This document shows, piece by piece, positions 37,293 to 46,856 of a stretch of 64,000 bases of DNA. The DNA comes from Poecilobothrus nobilitatus (Eukaryota; Arthropoda; Insecta; Diptera; Dolichopodidae). Under the pieces are notes generated by a model. It was given only the letters and a program-made list of their open reading frames with translations, was not told the origin of the DNA and did not search any database. The stretch spans positions 45,214,496 through 45,278,495 of the forward strand of contig OX352774.1 in NCBI GenBank assembly GCA_947095535.1, written 5' to 3'. The position numbers and the translations under genes were made by a program. Position 1 is the first letter of the stretch. Each line of letters opens with the position of its first letter.

Positions 37293-38244
37293 ATAGGTTT
37301 GAATGAATTGGAAAAAGCATCAATAAATGAAATCTTTTGGCATTTTGAATTATTTTAAAACAAAATTTTAAATTTTGTAAAAAATATATGTATCTACCTA
37401 GTTTTATTTATTTTATTTAAAAATTGCAATTATGTGTTTACCTCAGCTATTTTTTTTTAAATTAATTTATTTTAGATATGACGTAGCTTGAATTGTCGAA
37501 TTTCAGGGCAATTTATATGCCCGAGCGTGAAAAACAGCGTGAAAAATGTCTTTTGTAGCACAACCTGGCGGTGAAAAATAAAAGCTTATTTTACGTGAAC
37601 TGTATTAATGTATTAAGATAGGCTGTGAAAATATGATGGGAACAGCATCCTAAGTTTAAGGTCTTAAATTTAATTTTTTATTTTGAAATCAATTCTTTTT
37701 ACATTTTATTATACCCGTATAAACTATTTTAATTTTTAAATTTAAATTTAATTTTACTTTTTCATTTAATTTTTTTTAAGTTAAGTTCTTTTTACTTTTA
37801 AGCAAAGTAAAATTAGCAGTTGATGAGTTTCTATAATTTTGTAGTTATTCTCTCATTCTATACAGTTATCTATCAGCTATTCGTTTTGAACAATTTCGTA
37901 CCATTCCGATGTATTAACATATTATTACTTAAATGATAGATCTTACCAATTCAGCCCTTCTTTTGTCCCTTAACTTTTAAATATGACTGTTTTTCTTTTA
38001 ATGATTGCTTTTCTTTACCCTTTACTAGCTTTTAAAACACCGATCACTTTTAATCGATTTGAAACCATTTTTCCTTATAAACCCTTCAGTTAATCTCCAT
38101 TTTTTAGAATCCACAGGGTGGTTTTTCTAGAAAGCTCTATAGTATAATCTTTTAGTATGGAAATTCCTATTGTTGCTACGTACATTATTTTAGAACATTT
38201 TTATTTTGATTCTCATATCAATCATTTGTTACTTCAGACTTTTA
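37293..38244. other. AT-rich non-coding sequence
   Basis: No gene supported. A slightly less AT-rich patch at 37480-37600 has no ORF with a motif. Confidence 0.45.
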
Positions 38245-38345
38245 TATTACATCTATGAAGAACCTTCCTCTTTAAGTCCTTCTCAGATCACATGTGTCAA
38301 ACGCTTTTCCAATATCGATAAAAGCTTAGTATACAACAAAGATTC
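38245..38345 (-). pseudogene. LINE reverse-transcriptase fragment (domain 3)
   Basis: On the minus strand, near 38335-38275, a frame reads AFIDIGKAFDTCDLRR. This matches the A-F-I-D-L-x-K-A-F-D-x-V-D core of non-LTR reverse transcriptases (the first catalytic aspartate region). A stop precedes it, and the match cannot be followed with confidence on either side. Old, broken LINE debris. Confidence 0.45.
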
Positions 38346-39088
38346 TTAAACTTTTACTCTTCTTACTTTGTTATCAAAGTTTAGTAATTACTTGATAACA
38401 AAGATTCTTAAAATTAAATAAGAAATCAGAAATTAAATCAGTAAAGTGTAATATACAGTAATTTCCAGTAACTTTATAATTAAATTTTAATAAATTTAAA
38501 GGTTACACATATATTTTAAAATAAAAACAAAACATGAAGAAAAAAAAAAGTTTATATTTTATCGAAATTTTTTTTGCTTTTTCAATATAGATACTTTTAT
38601 TTCTTAATTGGTTAAAGCTTACTTTTATCTCAATTAAACAATAAAATTTACTGCGTCAACCATTTATTTTTTTATATTTTATTTACTTATACACATAAAT
38701 TATTTCTGGGATATACTGTGAATATTTTATAAGTTTTCCCAATTTAATGAAATTTATGATATTTGTAATGTTCTATAAAATAAAAATATAAAAATTGTAT
38801 TGTGTAACAATATAACAATATATAATATACATATATTATGTATACATTCCATAATAATTAATATATTTATGTATATGGATATCTTTTATACATGAATAAT
38901 GGAAATTTATAATAATTGCAAAAAATGCTATAATATTTATACGAATTACGATTTATTGCAGATTTTCAGAGAATATTATAAAAAAGTATAATATAAATTC
39001 TCAACAAATAAAAATCTATTTACAGTTCCTACTGCTAGTTATTCAGGTTTGCAAAGAGTTTTTAAAAAATCCGATATTTAATTAAAAA
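38346..39088. other. AT-rich non-coding sequence
   Basis: No gene or repeat recognised. A 17-base phrase (ACAAAGATTCTTAAA-type) occurs twice, at 38336-38352 and 38397-38413. Confidence 0.4.
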
Positions 39089-39915
39089 AAACAAGGTAGA
39101 ATGTAAGCCAACGGTTTTTAAAAGCGCACATTTCCACAAGACAATACAAACGTTTAGAATTGTGATTTGCACAAAAATTTGAAAATTCCATGTAATAAGA
39201 AAAAACGTGAAAACAGGACTTTTCTGGAATTTTGAGGAGCTATAAGTCCGGAACCCTATATAAGTAATTTCCGTTAACACACGTAAAAATATATTACTGA
39301 ACCTTTGATTTTCATGTCTTGCCGAAGCAAAATTTTTACAGATGTAAGTTACAGGTGTCTAAAAATAGCAAATTTTCAATTTTTGAGGCGTAATAACTCT
39401 TTTAAACTTTTACTTAAACTTTTGGAGTTGTACCAACAAATTTTGTGAGCAAATTTATATTAATTCTAAAAGTTCTTTCTTGCCTCAAAATTTCAAGCCC
39501 CTATCTAAAAGCGTGCCGGAGTTATGAAGGTAGAAAAATCATGCAAAATTTGGTTTTCACATAACGGTAAATTTAAATACTAAATTTAAAAATTATATAT
39601 AATTTTGATATTGATTTATAAAGGTTAAAAATATTCCCGTCGAATGGCGTTTTCATATTGAAAAAATGTTAAGCGGAACATGAAATATACGCGTTTTAAA
39701 ATAGGGCTTTTTCAAAGTTTGAGGGGCTGTAGTTCCCTGATGAATGGGGCTACATGAAAAAGTTGTTCCACAAAATTAATTTTTTTATGAGTTAAACCAT
39801 GGTTAAAATTTTTTTTTCTATCTTTAATGGTGTAGAAGTTTTGTAAACAGACGGACGGACAAAGTGAACTAATAAGCACATTTTTTCAAAATTTTGTTGG
39901 CAATGTACTAAAAAT
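39089..39915 (-). mobile_element. Repeat family D, copy D4
   Basis: On the minus strand it begins TTTTTAGTACATTGCC, has the microsatellite TTTGTCCGTCCGTCTG and ACAAAACTTCTACACC, and ends ACATTCTACCTTG. It is the longest D copy. The part at 39200-39700 aligns with the middle of family A copy A3 (31830-32500). Its 5' end directly abuts the family A fragment at 39916. The 72-codon frame at 39062-39280 overlaps its 3' end and is not a gene. Confidence 0.65.
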
Positions 39916-40148
39916 GGGGAACCTACAAATTGATCCAAAAATATTTTGCGTTAATTTCAATACTCTACTTTTCTTAGTTTTTGAGTTAGCGTGCTGACGG
40001 ACGGATGGACGAACAAAGCTTAATCGACTCAGATTTTGATTCTGATCCGATCAATACCTTTGAAAGTATATCTAGCTCGTTTATTTCAAAGTGTTACAAA
40101 CGGAGGAGTAATTTTATTATACCCGATACTTATCGTACGGGTGTTATT
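39916..40148 (-). mobile_element. HINE family A, 5'-end fragment A7
   Basis: Only the family A 5' block remains: sub-terminal ACCCGTACGATAAGTATCGG (minus strand), the CCTCCGTTTGTAACAC block, AAAGGTATTGATCGGATCAG, a decayed microsatellite at 39996-40014, and GTAGGTTCCCCA. The 3' half is absent, and family D copy D4 begins where it stops. Frames at 40005-40220 and 40300-40548 are not genes. Confidence 0.7.
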
Positions 40149-40529
40149 ATTGACTGTCAAAAGATGCAGTTGAAATTAATGATTTCCAGAAGTAAACAAA
40201 AAATAATGAAATTAAAATAGTGTCAAAATAAAATAAATAAATAGTATTTTTTGAAGAACAACCATACTACACTTTAATTTCTGATTCATCTATTCCACAT
40301 TGTACTATTCTCTTATCCTCTATAAGTTTGTATCAAATTTTCGTTTACTATCTAGTTTTTCTCGAATAATCACTTCTCTCGAACATAATTTTGATCAATA
40401 TGATGATAATATTAGTGAAACATTTTGTCGTTTTACTATATATAGAAAAATTGGGGCTGTTAATATACGTATAACAGATTGTATGAGCTCATTTAAAATT
40501 AGAATAATAGTTAAATTGGAAAAAAAATA

Positions 40530-40681
40530 TGGGGCCTCAGTGGCCTAGTGTTGTGAGTTCGAATCGCACACACATTGTAAGAATAATTTCTTTTTACAAC
40601 ATTTACAGCCACGCCTGAAAAGAAAAGACTATGTAATTTACTTGTAACATTCGTGTGGCAGGGGAATAAAGAAAAAAAAAA
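40530..40681 (+). mobile_element. tRNA-derived SINE, copy S2
   Basis: Head GGGGCCTCAGTGGCCTAGTG is an A-box match, followed after a deletion by the B box GAGTTCGAATCGC. The body (ACAACATTTACAGCCACGCC) is shared with S1 and S3, and the tail AATAAAG then poly(A) is typical of SINEs copied by a LINE. The spacing between A and B boxes is shorter than in S1/S3, so this copy lost about 40 bases and is unlikely to be transcribed normally. Confidence 0.75.
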
Positions 40682-41240
40682 CATCTATCTCGTCAGCAAT
40701 ACGTCCCTAAATCAATGTCAAACTTAACATTTTCTTTTTTAATCTTTTCTAATTTAAACTTTAATTTTTCGGGTCCATGAATTGGTGTCCCACAAATGAT
40801 GGCCAAAAGAAAATGAAAAAAGTTTTTAAAATTTGGAGCAATAGTTGGATCAATAATAAAAGAAAGTTATACAGCTTTGTTGTTAAAATATATAGGGTTA
40901 TACGGGGTTGGTGATGAAAATAGCGTTTCACCTTTTTTCAGAATATTGGTCACAAAAAATAGTGGGAACTAACCCTTGCTAAACAAATTATTAATTAATA
41001 GACAAGCTTAATGGTGAATTTTCAAAGCGAAATATAGATCTTTTACTCTGTCTTTTTGTAAAATTATACGAATTAGGGAACACATATTATAATATATCTA
41101 GACGCATTAATGTGTTCAGCAATTTGAATATTTGTCATATAACTGTATAATAATTTTTATATTATTTCAGAATTCTGTAGTTTAATAATTTTAAATTAGT
41201 ATAATTTCAATCAATTTGTGAAAATTTAAAATTCAATAAA
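40682..41240. other. AT-rich non-coding sequence
   Basis: Nothing recognised. Confidence 0.4.
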
Positions 41241-41269
41241 ATCTCTAACTAAATGAATTAGTTAGAGAT
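41241..41269. repeat. 12-bp perfect inverted repeat
   Basis: ATCTCTAACTAA at 41241-41252 pairs with TTAGTTAGAGAT at 41258-41269 around a 5-base loop. It lies about 10 bases upstream of a tRNA-like remnant. Confidence 0.8.
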
Positions 41270-41279
41270 ATTAATTATG

Positions 41280-41345
41280 ATTAAAGTAGCCAATAGCCTC
41301 TCAATCGAAAGGTCTCGGTTCAAACTACCGGACGATCAGATCATA
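41280..41345 (+). other. tRNA-like remnant (SINE head)
   Basis: Contains CTCTCAATCGAAAGGTCTCG and GGTTCAAACTACCGG. It parallels 26225-26292, including the following CAGATCATAT, which shows that both belong to one dispersed tRNA-derived repeat. No complete cloverleaf. Confidence 0.4.
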
Positions 41346-41851
41346 TTAATTAATATTTATAAGTTGTGTCGTAATAATTATTGTGGTAAAATAAAATGAA
41401 TAAAATAAATAGTAATTATAACAGATAGTGCATAAAATAATATAGTATGTATTTTGTATTTTATAACAATATCTACAACCACTTTCTGGGTGCCCAGATG
41501 TGGATGCCATATTATCTACAACCACTTTATGAATTTATAATAAATCACTTTCTGTATGCTGTATTATAACTCTATGTAATTTTTTTTTACACTGCCTAAA
41601 ATTTTAAATCTCGCCCTGTTAGCAAATATCTAACTGTTCATTTTTCAATTTTCTCAGTTGATTAAAAGGCTTTGCGTATAACCAAAAACAACGTTGAAAT
41701 ATTTTTGATTTGATATGTTTCATTTGCAGTTTAATTTTACTGAAACAGTAAAACTTTTTACTTTTAAACACATACACTTTGAGCATCAATTTACTAATTA
41801 TATTTTTTACTTGAGTATTTATGTTCCCACATACCTAATATTGGTTTGTTT
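41346..41851. other. AT-rich non-coding sequence
   Basis: A phrase ATCTACAACCACTTT is present twice, at 41470-41484 and 41514-41528. No gene; the 62-codon frame at 41715-41903 runs into the family A element. Confidence 0.4.
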
Positions 41852-43428
41852 TTATACCCGTACGATAGGATCGGGTATAATAAAATTACTCCTCCGTTTG
41901 TAACACCTCGAAATAAGCGAGCTAGATATACCTTCAAAGGTATGGATCGGATCAGAAAAAAATTCTAAGACTTTTGAGCCATGTCCGTCCGTCCGTCCGT
42001 CCGTCAGCACGCTAACTCAAAAACTAAGAAATCTAGAATCTTGAAATTTACACAAAATTTTTTGGGAGTAATTTGTAGGTTCCCTATTTTTTTTGGTTGA
42101 GTTTGGACCAAGCCTTAGGGTAGCTCTGGAACACCTAACTTTTAGATCCCTACATTTTTTTTGAAATAGAGCTATGAAATTTTAACAGCTGATAGATCTC
42201 ACAAAAATATTAATTTTATTTTTAATAACTTTCTTTTGTAGCCCCACCCGTTACGGAGCTACAGCTCCCCAAAGGTTCAAAAAAGCTCTATATTTAAATT
42301 GTTATAGCACAAGTTCTGTAAGGTATATCTTCATTTTGAAAACGCCAAACGATTACTACTTTTATTAGCTTTAAAAGTATATATACAATATATACATATA
42401 TGTGGCATACAGTGTCTTAATTTACAGTTATGCGAAACTAAAATTTTGCAAAATCCTTTAACCCTTCTATCTTCTAAACGGTTTAAGTTGGAAACTTGAA
42501 ATTGACAGAAGTTAGATCTCTGAAAATTAGTATGAGTCATTTCAGAAATTTTTTTTGTATCACCCCCCGTTTAGGAGCTGTAAGGGGTCAAAAACTGAAA
42601 ATTTTCTATTTTTAAACACCTGTAACTTGAACACCTGTTAAAATTTTTTTGAAGTAATACACAAAAATTAAAGCTCCAACATTATACTTTTAATTCTGTT
42701 AACAACTTTTTTTAATAATATAGGGTTACTTTATAATTGACGAAAGTGTTACTTGATTTTTTCAAATTTTCTAACAAATTTCTTCAACAAATTTTTTGCA
42801 TTTTGTTTTACTCGATAATTTGAAATTGTTGAGGATATAATGCGTAGTACATAAAAATGTAAATAAATATACAACATAACGGTTGCTTGAAGAATTTTTA
42901 TTTATATGATATTAATATATATACATACTTATATAATATCATGTTTATTTACATATCGCATACGTCACTAGTGAATGAGTGATAAGAGTATAGATGTATA
43001 TTATATAGCGCCGTATTTACATACATATATGTATTTTATTGTACTTATAAGAAATTATTCTGTCAATGGAATATTTAAATATAATATAATATAATATTTA
43101 AAATTATATTTACTATTTTATACTAAGTAAATTTAATATACATTTACCTCTTAGTATTAAATGGTACTATAGAATATTTGAAAAAGTTTTGGATTGATAA
43201 TCGTTATGTGAAAGGTTAGAATCTGCTTTCGAAGAATGTACATATCACCATATAGTTTGAATATATGTACAACCCATAGTTCTAGAAATTATAAAATTCA
43301 CCCAAATTATGTTAAAATACTAAAATATTAAAAAAATAATATTGTGAGCAGAGTGACAGGCTGTTAACATACTAACGGTTCGTACGGGTATCTAAGAGTT
43401 GACAAAGTCAACTGTATTCTTCCTCGTT
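41852..43428 (+). mobile_element. HINE family A, copy A4 (full length)
   Basis: 5' TTATACCCGTACGATAGGAT with the local hairpin ATACCCG/CGGGTAT, then CCTCCGTTTGTAACACC, GGTATGGATCGGATCAG and (GTCC)n at 41983-42003. The 3' CGTACGGGTAT at 43381-43391 is followed by the stem-loop AGTTGAC-AAA-GTCAACT and CTTCCTCGTT. The length, 1,577 bases, equals that of A2 within a base. Very few differences from A2 and A5 suggest recent movement. The 69-codon minus frame at 42331-42540 is not a gene. Confidence 0.85.
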
Positions 43429-43673
43429 TTTTTGAAAAAGTAAAAATCAATAAATTTCAAATTTCAAAAAAAACAAAAATGTGTAAAAGAGCGATTAATT
43501 CTGTAAAGGAACCAGTAGTAATGCTCAAAAAATTTCCATTAAAAAAATTATATAAAATATATTATGAATGTAAATTGCTTAATTTTCTTTTTAAATCTTT
43601 TCACATTTCATATTTTCAATTTACATATATAAAAATTAAATTTATAACAGATTATGCCCGTTACTTCTTGTTT
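43429..43673. other. Spacer between two head-to-tail family A copies
   Basis: 245 bases of unique AT-rich sequence. The 103-codon frame at 43479-43790 begins here and continues into A5; it has no motif and is not supported as a gene. Confidence 0.5.
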
Positions 43674-45255
43674 TTATACCCGTACGATAGGATCGGGTAT
43701 AATAAAATTACTCCTCCGTTTGTAACACCTCGAAATAAGCGAGCTAGATATACCTTCAAAGGTATGGATCGGATCAGAAAAAAATTCTAAGACTTTTGAG
43801 CCATGTCCGTCCGTCCGTCCGTCCGTCAGCACGCTAACTCAAAAACTAAGAAAGCTAGAATCTTGAAATTTACACAAAATATTTTGGGAGTAATTTGTAG
43901 GTTCCCTATTTTTTTTGGTTGAGTTTGGACCAAGCCTTAGGGTAGCTCTCGAACACCTAACTTTTAGATCCCCACATTTTTTTTGCAATAGAGCTATGAA
44001 ATTTTAACTACTGATAGATCTCACAAAAATATTAATTTTATTTTTAATAACTTTTTTTTGTAGCCCCACCCGTTACGGAACTACAGCTCCCCAAAGGTTC
44101 AAAAAAGCTCTATATTTAAATTGTTATAGCACAAGTTGTATAAGGTATATCTTCATTTTGAAAACGCCAAACGATTACTACTTTCATTAGCTTTAAAAGT
44201 ATATATACAATAAATATATATTTTTGGCATACGGTGTCTTAATTTACCGTTATGCGAAACTCAAATTTTGCAAAATTCTTTAACCCTTCCATCTTCTAAA
44301 CGGTTAAAGTTGAAAACTTGAAATTTTGACAGAAGTTAGTTCTTTGAAAATTAGTATGAGTCATTTCAGAAATTTTTTTTGTATCACCCCCCGTTTAGGA
44401 GCTGTAAGGGGTCAAAAACTGAAAATTTCCTATTTTTAAACACCTGTAACTTGAACACCTGTTAAAATTGTTTTGAAGTAATACACAAAAATTAAAGCTC
44501 CAACATTATACTTTTATTTCTGTTAACAACTTTTTTTAATAATATAGGGTTACTTTATAATTGACGAAAGTGTTACTTGATTTTTTCAAATTTTCTGACA
44601 AATTTCTTCAACAAATTTTTTGCATTTTGTTTTACTCGATAATTTGAAATTGTTGAGGATATAATGCGTAGTACATACAAATTTAAATAAATAAACAACA
44701 TAACGGTTGCTTGAATAATTTTTATTTATATGATATTAATATATATACATACTTATATAATATCGTGTTTATTTACAATATATCGTATATGTCGCTAGGG
44801 AATGAATGATAAGAGTATAGATGTATATTATATAGCGCCGTATTTACATACATATATGTATTTTATTGTACTTATAAGAAATTATTCTGTCAATGGAATA
44901 TTTAAATATAATAAATTATAATATTTAAAATTATATTTACTATTTTGTACTAAGTAAATTTAATATACATTTACCGCTTAGTATTAAATGGTACTATAGA
45001 ATATTTGAAAAAGTTTTGGATTGATAATCGTTATGTGAAAGGTTAGAATTTGCTTTTGAAGAATGTACATATAAACATATAGTTTGAATATATGTACAAC
45101 CCATAGTTCTAGAAATTATAAAATTCACCCAAATTATTTTAAAATACTAAAATATTAAAAAAATAATATTGTAAGCAGAGTGACAGGCTGTGAACATACT
45201 AACGGTTCGTACGGGTATCTAAGAGTTGACAAAGTCAACTGTATTCTTCCTCGTT
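43674..45255 (+). mobile_element. HINE family A, copy A5 (full length)
   Basis: Same ends and order as A4, which lies 245 bases upstream in the same orientation. (GTCC)n at 43806-43828, 3' sub-terminal repeat at about 45208-45218, perfect stem-loop AGTTGAC-AAA-GTCAACT, end CTTCCTCGTT. This is the best copy to use as family reference, since both terminal structures are perfect. Confidence 0.85.
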
Positions 45256-45384
45256 TTTTCTTTTTTTAAAGCTGATTAAATTAAAATCGGAATTATGATG
45301 ACCACATAGTATGGGAAAAAAAGAGTACATTGTGTTATAAAATAAAGTAAAAATATAAAATCAGTTTCAGAAATTTTTTGTGCT

Positions 45385-45808
45385 TTCTAGAGGAAAAGAA
45401 TATCCAATTTTTCAAATTCCTTTTTGTATGTATATATTAGGTATTAGGTAAGGGTTGCCATCCCACCGTCATATCTTCAAAGAAAATCGTTAAGTATTTA
45501 AAATAAAATAATTAACCAAAAAACTGAAAATGTGGTGAATTATGAAAAGTTCCTGATCAAGAAAGTTTTACTTCCATTAAAAATCAAATTGCTGAATTCT
45601 AGAGGAAAAGAATATCCAATTTTTCAAATTCCTTTTTGTATGTATATATTAGGTATTAGGTAAGGGTTGCCATCCCACCGTCATATCTTCAAAGAAAATC
45701 GTTAAGTATTTAAAATAAAATAATTAACCAAAAAACTGAAAATGTGGTGAATTATGAAAAGTTCCTGATCAAGAAAGTTTTACTTCCATTAAAAATCAAA
45801 TTGCTGAA
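45385..45808. repeat. Tandem duplication, 2 x 212 bp, apparently identical
   Basis: Unit 1 (45385-45596) and unit 2 (45597-45808) both run from TTCTAGAGGAAAAGAATATC to ATCAAATTGCTGAA, and I see no difference between them on reading. Neither unit matches another repeat in the window. Identity in such AT-rich DNA implies a very recent duplication or an assembly duplication. Confidence 0.9.
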
Positions 45809-45959
45809 AATTACTATCTAACGCAAAAATTAATAAAATATTCTAGGGCTTAGAAAATTTATTACTAGATTTTTTTTCTCTTTCATTTCAAGTTTTGGAC
45901 AACATGACGGTAATTTTGACCTTGTCTACTTATGATCTAAACAGAGATTTGGTGCTCTT

Positions 45960-46172
45960 GTTGAACACGACGTAAGTGTTTACGCTTGGATATTCCTCTT
46001 CTGCCCGGATTTCATCCTCCTTCAATTTTTCCAACTTTTATACTTCTCAAACTGTATCTAAAATATTCCAGCTTCCTATTTTTATTGCTTGCATTTCTGG
46101 TCTTTTTCTACTTCGAGGTAGAACTGCTTCATTTGTTATAGGATATAGCCAACTTATTTTACACATTCTTCT
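45960..46172 (-). pseudogene. LINE ORF2 C-terminal pseudogene fragment
   Basis: On the minus strand, from 46172 down, one frame reads RRMCKISWLYPITNEAVL then PRSRKRPEMQAIK. A second frame gives RKLEYFRYSLRS and VGKIEGG, then a stop, then NPGRRGISKRKHLRR. The order matches the C-terminal region of a widespread insect 'endonuclease-reverse transcriptase' LINE type (R-R-M-x-x-I-S-W, T-N-E-E-V-L, R-K-L-E-Y-x-G-H, G-K-I-E-G-K-R-x-x-G-R-R). One frameshift and one stop are visible. The 73-codon plus-strand frame at 45976-46197 is its antisense shadow. Confidence 0.65.
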
Positions 46173-46667
46173 ATATAACACCATATTAGATACATAAATG
46201 GTTCTGACTTTTTCAGAGATGATAATGAGTTTTTCTAACTCATACCGGTACTACTTTAAATGAAAATATGGTTAACATAAATATCGTTGTAACTTACTTT
46301 TACTTACATCTTAGTTTCTTCTTGCAATAAAATAAGCTGATATAGATACCTAATATTGGCAGAAGGTAATCGAAACTTTTTATGATAATATATTTTCAAC
46401 GTCATTCAAGAATCAAGTCAAATGTAAAGAGTTGGAGTTCTTATATTGTGTTAAATTTTTAAATCGAAGTAGATTTTGAATTAGTAGACTATTTCAAGGT
46501 GCAAAATTGAATTAGTTTACTCAAGAGTTACAAAAGAGTTATTTAAATTAAAGAGTAGAATTAGTAAGATAATATATTTTGTTGATAATAAAATCGTTAA
46601 ACATTTTTTCTGTATTTAAATTTTTAAAGTAAAATTTGGTAATGTTACAAGTTAAATATGAATCATT
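46173..46667. other. AT-rich non-coding sequence
   Basis: Nothing recognised. Confidence 0.4.
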
Positions 46668-46856
46668 TTTTTGTTTTTTTTTTACGCATTTCCCTGCTAC
46701 ATAAATGTGACAAGAAAATTACACTGCCTTTCCTTTTCATGCGTGGCTACAAATGTTGTAAGGCGGAATTATTCTTACGACGTGTGTGGGATTCGAAACC
46801 TCGGTGTTTAGAGCTTATTGTTTTATACGCTCTTATTCACTAGATCACTGAAGCCC
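46668..46856 (-). mobile_element. tRNA-derived SINE, copy S3
   Basis: On the minus strand: head GGGCTTCAGTGATCTAGTGA, B box GGTTTCGAATCCCACACA, body AATAATTCCGCC and GTAGCCACGC, 3' end GCAGGGAAATGCG and a poly(A) tail. It is flanked by ATATGAATCAT (46656-46666) and ATATGAATTAT (46859-46869), an 11-base target duplication with one mismatch. This is the most complete copy of the family. The 61-codon plus-strand frame at 46658-46843 is antisense to it and not a gene. Confidence 0.8.

Noticed and set aside
45976..46197. 73-codon plus-strand ORF with hydrophobic stretch
   Set aside because: Antisense to a LINE C-terminal pseudogene, which explains the sequence better than a membrane protein.
46658..46843. 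61-codon ORF
   Set aside because: Lies antisense to SINE copy S3; no independent coding evidence.
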